41,251 nucleotides of DNA. Origin: DYEC01 sp034434695. Its GTDB lineage: Bacteria; Chloroflexota; Anaerolineae; Anaerolineales; Anaerolineaceae. The position numbers were made by a program, and so were the translations under genes. Positions 1 to 7,257 of the stretch are shown piece by piece. The first letter of the stretch is position 1, and each line of letters begins with the position of its first letter. Location of the stretch: NCBI GenBank assembly GCA_034434695.1, contig DAOTYY010000033.1, positions 1 to 41,251 on the forward strand. Direction: 5' to 3'. The notes under the pieces are model-generated. The model was not told where the DNA came from. It ran no database searches and was given only the letters and a program-made list of their open reading frames with translations.

Positions 1-1
1 G

Positions 2-85
2 ATCGTACTCAACTTGAAACGCATGGTCAAATTGCTGTGGGGAATTGGCTTCAAAACCCCAGCAGTCAGTCTCAACCGGGGGTGA
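2..85 (+). CDS. C-terminal fragment of a probable IS transposase (runs off the left edge)
   Basis: An open frame enters from the left edge and gives 27 residues before TGA at 83-85. The stretch NLKRMVKLLWG resembles the basic C-terminal helix of IS1182/IS5-type DDE transposases (compare 'NLKRLVKLL'). The element-like inverted-repeat end at 229-239 lies downstream in the right orientation, which supports an IS whose body is outside the window. The fragment is too short for a family assignment. It could instead be the tail of an unrelated gene. Confidence 0.35.
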   Translation: MVLNLKRMVKLLWGIGFKTPAVSLNRG

Positions 86-176
86 AGTGCCGCTGGTGGT
101 CGAAAAAGCAGCAAAAATCGAGGTGATCATGCCAAAATTACAATAACACTGCCCCCTCACCCTTCCGCCCATCCCT

Positions 177-252
177 CTTTTGGCGGTGTGTTTTACCAGA
201 AGAGGCTCTTTACCGCCAATTGCCTTTATTTTTCAACACCCTCTCAGAAAGT
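177..252. repeat. IS/MITE-like right end with internal dyad, copy 1
   Basis: The segment has an internal inverted repeat, TTGGCGGT (about 179-187) against ACCGCCAA (212-219), followed by TTTTTCAACAC (229-239) and a CTCTCAGAAA tail. The same architecture and near-identical right end recur at 27,177-27,253, where a complementary GTGTTGAAAAA arm is also present. Here the left arm is missing, so this is probably the right end of the insertion sequence whose transposase tail lies at 2-85. The rest of 1-310 shows no other gene. Confidence 0.45.
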
Positions 253-260
253 ATTTGACG

Positions 261-266
261 TATAAT
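261..266 (+). promoter_or_regulatory. Possible -10 box (TATAAT) for the AAC(3)-like gene
   Basis: A perfect TATAAT lies 45 bp upstream of the ATG at 311, just outside the repeat end at 229-252. No good -35 is visible at 17 bp, where sequence of the mobile-element end falls. Transcription could therefore depend on, or have been changed by, that element. Confidence 0.35.
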
Positions 267-310
267 AAAAACGATAACCGGATGGTTTTCTTGTACATCT
301 GCAGGGAGAG

Positions 311-1120
311 ATGATAACCTTTCGAGACCTTGTCGCTGGATTAAGATCGTTAGGATTGAAACCCCGCCATCCTCTGATTGTACACGCCTCGCTGGACTCC
401 TTTGGACAGGAGGTGCGCGGCGGCGCGCAGACCCTGCTGGGTGCTTTGCTTTTGACCAGCGACGCTATCATGATGCCCACCTTTACCTATAAAACCATGC
501 TCATCCCGGAAAGCGGACCGGAGAACAACGGCATCACCTACGGCAGCGGCACCGCCCTCAACCGTCTGGCGGAGTTTTACCGCCCAGATATGCCTGCCGA
601 TCCGCTTATGGGGATGCTGGCAGAGACACTACGCCAACACCCGCGGGCACAGCGTTCCAATCACCCAATTTTATCCTTTTCGGGCATCAATGTCGGCGAA
701 GCGCTGCGGACGCAAACACTGCGCGAACCGCTGGCGCCTATTCAGCGTCTGGCACAGGCGCATGGCTGGGTGTTGTTGATCGGCGTTGACCACACGGTCA
801 ATACCAGCATTCATCTGGCTGAGCGCTTGGCGGGACGGCATCAGTTTGTGCGCTGGGCTTTGACGCCCGCCGGCGTTAAAGAATGTCCAAACTTTCCAGG
901 CTGTTCGGATGGATTCCAACAGGCGGAAGACCTGCTCAGGGAAATCACCCGCCGCGTCATGATCGGCAAAGCGTTGATCCGTGCTTTGCCCCTGCGTTCG
1001 ATGCTGGACATCCTCAGGCAAAAGATTGAAGCTGAGCCGCTGGCGCTCTTGTGTGAACGGGCGGATTGCGAGCGCTGCCAGGCAGTTCGCAAGATACTCG
1101 ACTTTCAGCCTATACTCTAG
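311..1120 (+). CDS. AAC(3)-family N-acetyltransferase (aminoglycoside 3-N-acetyltransferase-like)
   Basis: 269 residues, the usual length for the Antibiotic_NAT family (AAC(3)/YokD), which transfers acetyl from acetyl-CoA to an amine. Visible family features in order are the N-terminal 'LIVHASLDSFG' strand, a GG..TLLGAL helix, the MPTFTY strand, the R-x-NHP-x-x-SF motif, and 'LLIGVDHTVNTSIHLAE', which carries the conserved HxxNTxxHxxE active-site pattern. A CxxC..C-type tail (CERADCERC) is less common. The ATG follows GGGAGAG closely. Environmental homologues often act on unknown amines rather than drugs, so resistance should not be assumed. It is followed 22 bp later by a histidine kinase on the same strand. 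Confidence 0.85.
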   Translation: MITFRDLVAGLRSLGLKPRHPLIVHASLDSFGQEVRGGAQTLLGALLLTSDAIMMPTFTYKTMLIPESGPENNGITYGSGTALNRLAEFYRPDMPADPLMGMLAETLRQHPRAQRSNHPILSFSGINVGEALRTQTLREPLAPIQRLAQAHGWVLLIGVDHTVNTSIHLAERLAGRHQFVRWALTPAGVKECPNFPGCSDGFQQAEDLLREITRRVMIGKALIRALPLRSMLDILRQKIEAEPLALLCERADCERCQAVRKILDFQPIL

Positions 1121-1142
1121 GCGGACTTTTTTACGGCACTCG

Positions 1143-2708
1143 ATGTCAGAAGACAGCACCCGCTCTTCTCTGGAACTTCTCTACAATATCAGCCGCGAGC
1201 TGGCGAAGTCGCTGGATTTGCACACGGTTTTGCCGCGCGTGTTGTTGCTCTCGGTGCATAACCTGAGAGCTGAGCGCGGCTCGCTGGTTGTGTTGGATGA
1301 AAAGCAGCAGCCGCTGGATGCCGCCATTGTGATCAACGACCAGCTCATCCAGCACACGGTGGATCGCATCCAGGCAACGCTGGATCAGGGGCTGGCGGGG
1401 TGGGTGCTGCGCGAACGGAAACCCGTTCTGGTGCCGGATACTTCTCAGGACGAGCGCTGGCTGCGCCGCTTTGATGATACGCAAAGCCGAACCGGTCCCA
1501 AATCGGCGATGTGTATCCCTCTTCTGGCAGGCAGGAAAATTGTCGGCATTTTGACCATTGTTCACCCTGTGCCGGGTTTTTTCAACGAGGATCATCTGGC
1601 GCTTTTGCAATCTATTGCCGATCAGGCGGGGATTGCCGTTAATAACGCCCTGCTCTTTGCCTCGTTACAATCGGCAACCCGCCGCTACCGTGAACTGTTC
1701 GAGGATAATCTCAATCCGCTGTTGATCAGCGATTGGGAAGGCAAAATTTTGGAAGCCAATCGTGCTGCTGCCCGGCTGACCTCATACAGCCCGACAAAAC
1801 TGGTCAACATGACCATTGCCGATCTGCACCGCGACGGCGCGCCCCGCATCGCCGAAAACAGCGCCACACTGCACGCCGGCGAGACTGTCTCTTATGAGAC
1901 CGAGCTTTTGCTCAAGAACGGCAAAACGCACCCGGTGGAAGTCTATGTTCAAATGGTCAATATAGATGGACAGGATTTTCTTCAGTGGACACTGCGCGAT
2001 ATTGCCGAACGTAAAACGCTGGAAACCCTGCGCGAGAACCTGATTGCCATGATCTATCATGACCTGCGCTCGCCGCTTTCAAATATTGTCTCCAGTCTGG
2101 ACATGATTGAGACAATAACAACGCCGCAGGACGAGGCGCTGGAAGCGGTGTTCACCATTGCGCATCGTTCCATCGAACGAATGCAGCGGTTGATTGATTC
2201 CCTGCTCGATATTCACCGTCTGGAAGCCGGTCAGCCGATCGGCAATCAGAAAATTGTCGAAGTGTCCTCACTGGTGCGCTACGCGGTTGAGGCGGTCCAG
2301 CCGGTCATTCACAGCAAACAGCAAACCCTGACGGTTGAAGCGCTGGATGTTTTGCCTTTGGTGCGGGTGGATGAAGATATGATCCGCCGTGTGCTGATCA
2401 ACTTGCTGGAAAACGCTGCCCGGTTTACCCCGCTGGAGGGCACGATCACCATCTATGGTGAACAGGTAGAGGAATGGGTGCGGCTTTGCGTGCAGGACAG
2501 CGGACCCGGCATCCCCAAAGAGGTTCAAGAGCTGATTTTTGATAAATTTGCCCGCCTGGATACTGAGCGCTACCCTAAGGGTATGGGTCTGGGGCTGGCA
2601 TTTTGTCGTCTGGCAATCCGGGCACATGGGGGTAAAATTTGGGTGGAAAGCACAGCGGGTGAGGGCAGCCGTTTCTTTTTCACACTGCCAGTCGCCCAAG
2701 CTGTCTGA
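1143..2708 (+). CDS. Cytoplasmic GAF-PAS sensor histidine kinase
   Basis: 521 residues from the ATG at 1143; the frame is open further upstream, but the MSEDS start leaves clean spacing after the acetyltransferase stop. No membrane segment is visible. Domains: GAF (about 10-175), PAS (about 180-295, 'YRELFEDNLNPLLISD...GKILEANRAA'), HisKA with phospho-acceptor His306 in YHDLRSPLSN, then HATPase with the N box (LINLLENAARF), G1 (DSGPGIP), F box (FDKFARL) and G2 (GMGLGLAF). It should autophosphorylate in response to a soluble ligand or redox cue and pass phosphate to a response regulator. None is encoded nearby, so it is an orphan kinase here. Confidence 0.93.
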   Translation: MSEDSTRSSLELLYNISRELAKSLDLHTVLPRVLLLSVHNLRAERGSLVVLDEKQQPLDAAIVINDQLIQHTVDRIQATLDQGLAGWVLRERKPVLVPDTSQDERWLRRFDDTQSRTGPKSAMCIPLLAGRKIVGILTIVHPVPGFFNEDHLALLQSIADQAGIAVNNALLFASLQSATRRYRELFEDNLNPLLISDWEGKILEANRAAARLTSYSPTKLVNMTIADLHRDGAPRIAENSATLHAGETVSYETELLLKNGKTHPVEVYVQMVNIDGQDFLQWTLRDIAERKTLETLRENLIAMIYHDLRSPLSNIVSSLDMIETITTPQDEALEAVFTIAHRSIERMQRLIDSLLDIHRLEAGQPIGNQKIVEVSSLVRYAVEAVQPVIHSKQQTLTVEALDVLPLVRVDEDMIRRVLINLLENAARFTPLEGTITIYGEQVEEWVRLCVQDSGPGIPKEVQELIFDKFARLDTERYPKGMGLGLAFCRLAIRAHGGKIWVESTAGEGSRFFFTLPVAQAV

Positions 2709-2738
2709 GAAACCAAACCATCGGAAACAGGAGAACAC

Positions 2739-3608
2739 ATGCAGGAAATTGCCCCCCGCGTTTACATCGAAACCTCTTATGCGGGCGTCACCTTGGGCGC
2801 CATCAACTGGTCGCATGGGTTGATTCTGATTGATGCTCCCTTCCGCCCGGAAGATGCCCGTTCCTGGCGCTCGGCACTGCTGAATCTGGGGGGCGGCGTG
2901 GACCGGATGCTGGTCAATCTGGATGGACATTTTGACCGCACACTGGGCAGCCGCCTCTTGGATTGCACGGTGATCGGACATGAAAAACTGGTGCAAATCT
3001 TCCGCTCCCGTCCCGTCACCCTCAAAGCCCAGATGGCGGAAACCGGCTCGGAATGGGAAATACAGCCAATCGTTGGCAGTGTGCGCTGGCTGCCGCCTGA
3101 GATCACCTTCACCGACCGCCTTCAGGTCCATTGGGATGAGCAACAATCGCTGATCCTGGAAGCCCATTTTGGTCCGAATCCGGCTGCTATCTGGGCGGTT
3201 ATTCCAGATGAAAAGGTGGTTTTTGTTGGGGATGCGCTCACGCCGCACCAGCCGCCTTTTTTGGCAAATGCTAATCTTCCTCTCTGGCTGGAATCGCTCC
3301 AATTGCTGCTCTCAGATAAGTATCGCGAGTATATCTTTGTCAGCGGGCGCGGCGGGCTGGCTGCCGCTGCCGAAGTGCACTGGCAAATCCGCTATTTGGA
3401 AAAAACGCAGCAGCTTTTAGAAGAACTGGCAGCCAGCCATGCCGGTGCGGAAGAAACCGAAAAACTCGTCAAGCCGCTGCTGGCTGGAATAGAGGTTACT
3501 CCCGAAAACCAGATGATCTATCGTCAACGGCTGAGTTTCGGGCTGAAGCAGTACTACACCCGTCATTACGCTTCGACGCGCAGTGAGAGCGGCGAGAGCA
3601 GTGCATAG
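2739..3608 (+). CDS. Metallo-beta-lactamase-fold protein with degenerate metal site
   Basis: 289 residues with a GGAG ribosome site 5 bp before the ATG. The fold is recognisable: an N-terminal 'NWSHGLILIDAPF' strand pair, the region where HxHxDH belongs, 'HFGPNPAAIWAVIP' (the third ligand loop) and 'KVVFVGDAL' (bridging Asp). The first motif reads D-G-H-F-D-R instead of H-x-H-x-D-H, and the final His loop is SGRGG, so at least three ligands are altered. A normal two-metal hydrolase is therefore unlikely; it may bind one metal or be a non-catalytic sensor or binding protein. It starts 30 bp after the kinase and is probably co-transcribed. Confidence 0.7.
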   Translation: MQEIAPRVYIETSYAGVTLGAINWSHGLILIDAPFRPEDARSWRSALLNLGGGVDRMLVNLDGHFDRTLGSRLLDCTVIGHEKLVQIFRSRPVTLKAQMAETGSEWEIQPIVGSVRWLPPEITFTDRLQVHWDEQQSLILEAHFGPNPAAIWAVIPDEKVVFVGDALTPHQPPFLANANLPLWLESLQLLLSDKYREYIFVSGRGGLAAAAEVHWQIRYLEKTQQLLEELAASHAGAEETEKLVKPLLAGIEVTPENQMIYRQRLSFGLKQYYTRHYASTRSESGESSA

Positions 3609-3695
3609 CCCCTGTTTCTTAAGCACAGCGTGAGTTTGCGCCGCGCTGCCTCAAGGCGCGGCTTCATTTCATCACATATCTGCATTGGAGGAAAT

Positions 3696-4472
3696 ATGTC
3701 TGGATTGAACGGCAAGGTGCTGAAAGCGCGTTTACAACAGGGGCAGACCCTGATCGGCGCCTGGATCACCATCACCGATCCAACGGTTGCGCGCATGTTT
3801 GCTCAAATCGGGTTCGACTTTTTGATCATTGATCTGGAGCATACTGCCATTCATCAGGAAAGCCTGCAGCATATCCTGCTGATGTTTGAAGGGACGGACT
3901 CTTGTCCGCTGGTGCGCATCCCCTGGCATGATCTGGTGTGGGTGAAATGGGCGCTGGATTGCGGCGCGGAGGGTGTTCTTTTCCCCAATATCCGCAGTGC
4001 AGAGGAAGCGCGTCGGGCGGTGCGTCTGGCGAAATACCCGCCGCAGGGCGAACGCGGCTTTTTCCCGCGCGTGGCGTCCAACTTTCTGACACAGCTCAAC
4101 GAATATCTGGACGGCATCCATGAACGCATCCATGTCTGGATTCAAATCGAAGATGTGCAGGGCGTCGGCAATCTGGATGAGATCTTTGCGGTGGACGGCA
4201 TTGATGCGGTGCTGGTTGGTCCGGCGGATCTCTCGCTCTCGATGGGCATTTTAGGGCAATGGGAACATCCGCGATTTCTTGAGGCGCTGCAGACTATCCT
4301 CGCCGCCGGTCGGCGCTACGGCATCCCGGTCGGCTATCCGGCGGACGACTCCAGCGCACATGCCATCCGTCGGCTCAAAGAAGGCTTTCAGTTTGTCACT
4401 GCGGGTATGGATAGCCTCTATGTCCAAAAAGCAGCGCGCGAAACGCTGAAAGCCTTGCGCGCAGTCCACTAG
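3696..4472 (+). CDS. HpcH/HpaI-family aldolase (2-keto-3-deoxy acid aldolase type)
   Basis: 258 residues. The ATG at 3696 is chosen because GGAGG lies just upstream; an in-frame upstream ATG at 3630 lacks this. Family landmarks: 'LIGAWITITDPTVARM', 'GFDFLIIDLEHTAIH' (catalytic His region), the RIPW loop, 'LDCGAEGVLFPN', the 'KYPPQGERG' arginine loop, 'VWIQIEDVQG' with the metal-binding Glu, and 'VLVGPADLSLSMG' with the metal-binding Asp. These enzymes split or form 2-oxo acids such as 2-keto-3-deoxy-glucarate or 4-hydroxy-2-oxoheptanedioate using a divalent metal. The natural substrate cannot be read from the sequence. The next gene is convergent. Confidence 0.9.
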   Translation: MSGLNGKVLKARLQQGQTLIGAWITITDPTVARMFAQIGFDFLIIDLEHTAIHQESLQHILLMFEGTDSCPLVRIPWHDLVWVKWALDCGAEGVLFPNIRSAEEARRAVRLAKYPPQGERGFFPRVASNFLTQLNEYLDGIHERIHVWIQIEDVQGVGNLDEIFAVDGIDAVLVGPADLSLSMGILGQWEHPRFLEALQTILAAGRRYGIPVGYPADDSSAHAIRRLKEGFQFVTAGMDSLYVQKAARETLKALRAVH

Positions 4473-4501
4473 CCAGATTCGACCGGCTTTAACTGTGTCT
4501 G

Positions 4502-5317
4502 CTAGCGCAAGCCGGCGAATAAATCGTTTTCAGTCCGTTGATCGCGGTTGACCAGACTGTAAACGCGGTAGAAGGTCTGTACCGCCCAATCGCTGATGTC
4601 AAAGTGTTCGGGGATGCCTCGAATCTGCTCCAGAAGTTGCTGTACCTGTGTCTGGTGGCAGGCGATGGCGGCAAGTCCGGTTTTCCAGTATGCCCGCGCA
4701 TCAATCAAAGCGGTAGCAGCCCAGCTCGGCCAGCCAAAATGACGGCGAATCTCCCCGCCTACCTGATATTTAATTTGCTCGCCAGTGACGGCGGTATAAA
4801 GGTTCACCAGCGGTTCGGTGTCAATCATGAAATACACTTTGGGGACGCGGTAAGCCGGACGTCCTTCGGCATCGCGGTATTCGGCATCGGCGGCGGCAAC
4901 CACCGCGCCGAGGGTGAATTGCGAGACGGCGATGTGGTCCGGATGCCCGTAGGCGCCGGTCGGGTCAAAGGTGATCACCACCTGCGGGCGCACCCGCCGC
5001 AGATGAGTCACCAATTTGCCGATGGCTTCCAGCGCGTCCACCTGCGCCAGCTCGCCGTCCATGTAGTCCAAAAAATTGACCTCACGCAGACCCAGAACAC
5101 GCGCCGCTTCTCTCAGCTCTTTTTCGCGCAGTTGCCCCAGCGCTTGCGCTCCAGGATTTTCTTCCGGCGCACCGGACCAGCCGCGTTCGCCGCGCGTGGC
5201 AGTCACCAGGCTGATTTCAACCCCCTCAGCGGCGTACTTCGCCAGCGTAAAGCCTACGCCCAGTGCTTCGTCATCAGGGTGCGCAGTGACGCACATCAGC
5301 TTAAATGGTTCGGTCAT
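4502..5317 (-). CDS. PIG-L/LmbE-family N-acetyl-hexosamine deacetylase (Mca/MshB-like)
   Basis: 271 residues from the ATG at 5317, preceded by AGGAGGCAGA; an upstream in-frame ATG at 5359 lacks a ribosome site. The zinc motif TAHPDDEALG is near the N terminus and the second motif YGHPDHIAV lies near residue 125. The length and the 'TATRGERGWSG' and 'CHQTQ' segments fit the mycothiol-conjugate-amidase/GlcNAc-inositol deacetylase branch. Known relatives remove acetyl groups from GlcNAc or bacillithiol/mycothiol precursors. No thiol-biosynthesis partner is nearby, so the substrate is open. Confidence 0.88.
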   Translation of the reverse strand: MTEPFKLMCVTAHPDDEALGVGFTLAKYAAEGVEISLVTATRGERGWSGAPEENPGAQALGQLREKELREAARVLGLREVNFLDYMDGELAQVDALEAIGKLVTHLRRVRPQVVITFDPTGAYGHPDHIAVSQFTLGAVVAAADAEYRDAEGRPAYRVPKVYFMIDTEPLVNLYTAVTGEQIKYQVGGEIRRHFGWPSWAATALIDARAYWKTGLAAIACHQTQVQQLLEQIRGIPEHFDISDWAVQTFYRVYSLVNRDQRTENDLFAGLR

Positions 5318-5520
5318 TCTGCCTCCTGTGCGGTGGATTTGGATGACCCTATTGTACAAAAACCCCGCAGAGGATACAAGGATACGTTATGCCAGCTTGG
5401 CTTTGGGTGATGCGGGCGCAGGTTACAAAACCCCTCAACCCAATTTTCAATTTGTCCATGACACGCTGCAAAATACTGAATTAAGGTTACAATACCCAAA
5501 ATACATTGTGGAGCTGAAAG

Positions 5521-5736
5521 ATGGCGGAACAACTTTCTCCAGGCGATTTTGTGACCTTTGTCAAACAGGGTGGAATCCCGGTGCGCGTCGTGCGTTATGG
5601 GGGCGTGTATGTGCGCTATGTTCCCTACGGCGGCAAGCTGGTGACCCTCTCGCATCATGAGGGCATCCCTATTACCATCGAGCGCGAAGCCGAGCTGCCG
5701 CAGGAAATCAGAGAGGAGATTGGCTACGATGTCTGA
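5521..5736 (+). CDS. Small hypothetical protein
   Basis: 71 residues with GGAG 7 bp before the ATG. The composition is beta-rich, with a paired 'RVVRYGGVYVRYVPYGG' stretch suggesting a small SH3-like or OB-like barrel, and an acidic tail. No family is recognised. The gene overlaps the ATG of the following DinB-like gene, which implies translational coupling. Confidence 0.6.
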   Translation: MAEQLSPGDFVTFVKQGGIPVRVVRYGGVYVRYVPYGGKLVTLSHHEGIPITIEREAELPQEIREEIGYDV

Positions 5737-6238
5737 ACTGCATCCGCTGGTTGTCCAACTGCGTTTTGCCCGTCACAGCCTGTTGCGCTGTCTGGAAGGT
5801 GTTACGGAAGAGGATGCCCGCCGCCGGCTGGAACCGATGAATTGTTTGAGCTGGATTCTCGGTCATCTGGCGAATGTCGAAAACCGCTGGTGGGTGCTGC
5901 TGGCGCAGGGGCAGGAACTGCTGCCTGAGCTGAATGAGCTGGTCGGTTATGGCAAACCTGCCAGCACGCCCTCGCTGGCAGAGATGCGCGCTGCCTGGCA
6001 GACCATCACGCAGACTGCCGACCACTACCTGGATACGGTAACGACGGAAACCCTGCAAAAGCATTTCATCTGGAAGGGCAAACCGCGCCCGGAAAGCATC
6101 GGCACCACCCTGCTGCGCTGTATCTATCATTACTAGTATCACATCGGTGAAGCCAGCGCCATCCGTCAACTGCTGGGGCATTCTGAACTGCCGGAATATG
6201 TCGGCGACATGTCCATGGCGCCCTACCAGCCAGAATAG
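5729..6238 (+). pseudogene. DinB-like (DUF664-type) protein interrupted by an in-frame TAG
   Basis: The ATG at 5729 overlaps the end of the preceding small gene. The N-terminal part shows the DinB-like pattern: a first helix with LRFARHSLLRCLEG, then 'LSWILGHLANVENRWWV' with the GHL metal-ligand helix. Codon 136 (6134-6136) is TAG, and the same frame continues for 33 further codons (YHIGEASAIRQLLGH... to TAG at 6236). The downstream part is exactly the expected third metal-ligand helix (Y-x-H-x-GEA..IRQLLGH), and the position normally carries an aromatic such as Trp, so TGG to TAG is the simplest explanation. The truncated form loses this helix. DinB-fold proteins are metal-binding four-helix bundles that often act as thiol-dependent transferases. 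Confidence 0.8.
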
Positions 6239-6272
6239 AACACTAGAGGGGTATTAAGAAGGCGGATAAGAA

Positions 6273-6362
<90 letters not shown>

Positions 6363-6373
6363 GGGGTGGCTGT

Positions 6374-6379
6374 ATTATA
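6374..6379 (-). promoter_or_regulatory. -10 box of the tRNA-Ser gene
   Basis: A perfect TATAAT on the minus strand ends 11 bp before the first base of the tRNA, as expected for a tRNA promoter. The -35 region is not a close consensus match. Confidence 0.6.
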
Positions 6380-6439
6380 CAGTGTTTCTCTTCATTTGGG
6401 GAGAAACGAGCCATAGTCTCCGCAGTGAGACTCAGCCGG

Positions 6440-7039
6440 TCAACTCAGTGGATAAGCAGTGTTTTTGGAGGGTTTAAGATTGGAACGGATTTCCACCCAT
6501 CTCACCCGCCCTGCCTGAATGGCATTCCTGACCTGTCGTTCCCTGTCGTTCAGCGAAGAGTCTCCAGTTTTGACCTCGGCAAAAACAACTTGTCTGACAT
6601 TATCCTCGTTCAGCCCATCAAAGATGATCAGGTCAATGGGGCTGCCGATGAAACGGGCGTCTTTGGGGTTGTAAGTGAAATCCGGCAGATAAGGGACGAG
6701 ATGCTCGGTAACTTTACCCGTGATGACCGATTGACTTCTCTGGATGGCATCCTCACGGATGGTCTTTTCATATTCTGCTTTCCATTTTTCAAATTCCACC
6801 CTCATTTCTGCGCGGGCAGTTTCCAACTGTTGTTTGCGGGATTGTTCCAGTTCCTGTTCACGCCATTTCTGAAACAGTTGCTGCGCTTTATCCAAAGTGA
6901 TTTGAGCCTGCTTACGGTATTCCTCTGCCATCTGCGATTTGAGCACGTAATATTGATAGACGAGAAAAGCAATCGCGCCGATGGCGAGTAGAAGAAGCGC
7001 CACCAGCGCCAGAAGAACAACCAACAACGGGTCTTGCAT
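6440..7039 (-). CDS. Membrane-anchored Holliday-junction-resolvase-related endonuclease-like protein (PF10107 type)
   Basis: 199 residues. Residues about 4-30 form one transmembrane helix, residues about 35-100 a highly charged coiled coil rich in E, K, Q and R, and the C-terminal half a PD-(D/E)xK-like fold: GSPIDLIIFDGL supplies the Asp, VVFAEVKTG the E-x-K, and 'LNDRERQVRNAI' plus 'GRVRWVEIR' complete the pattern of archaeal Hjc-related proteins. The role is unknown; the anchor suggests DNA or RNA cleavage at the membrane. It ends about 80 bp from the tRNA gene on the same strand and reads toward it. Confidence 0.72.
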   Translation of the reverse strand: MQDPLLVVLLALVALLLLAIGAIAFLVYQYYVLKSQMAEEYRKQAQITLDKAQQLFQKWREQELEQSRKQQLETARAEMRVEFEKWKAEYEKTIREDAIQRSQSVITGKVTEHLVPYLPDFTYNPKDARFIGSPIDLIIFDGLNEDNVRQVVFAEVKTGDSSLNDRERQVRNAIQAGRVRWVEIRSNLKPSKNTAYPLS

Positions 7040-7257
7040 CGAAAAACCTCTTTATCCGAAATCTCAGCCGGCACCACCTTAATTATACGTGCAAGATCAA
7101 CATAGATTTTTCGCCTCTGTGTACTCTGTGCGTTCTCCCTAGACACCCAACTTAAATGCTATATAATAATCTTTAATCTTTGCAATGGTCGCGCATGGGA
7201 AAAATGCGCGGCTATTCTTGCGCAAAGGCAGGTTGTTGATTTTGAAATGGATGAACG

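Noticed and set aside
311..1120. AAC(3)-like gene plus G1405 methyltransferases as one aminoglycoside-resistance island
   Set aside because: They are about 34 kb apart with different composition and no shared mobile element. Environmental AAC(3)-fold proteins often have other substrates.
6134..6136. TAG in the DinB-like gene as a pyrrolysine codon
   Set aside because: No pyl genes or PYLIS-like structure are seen, and the position fits an aromatic residue in the family, so a nonsense change from TGG is simpler.
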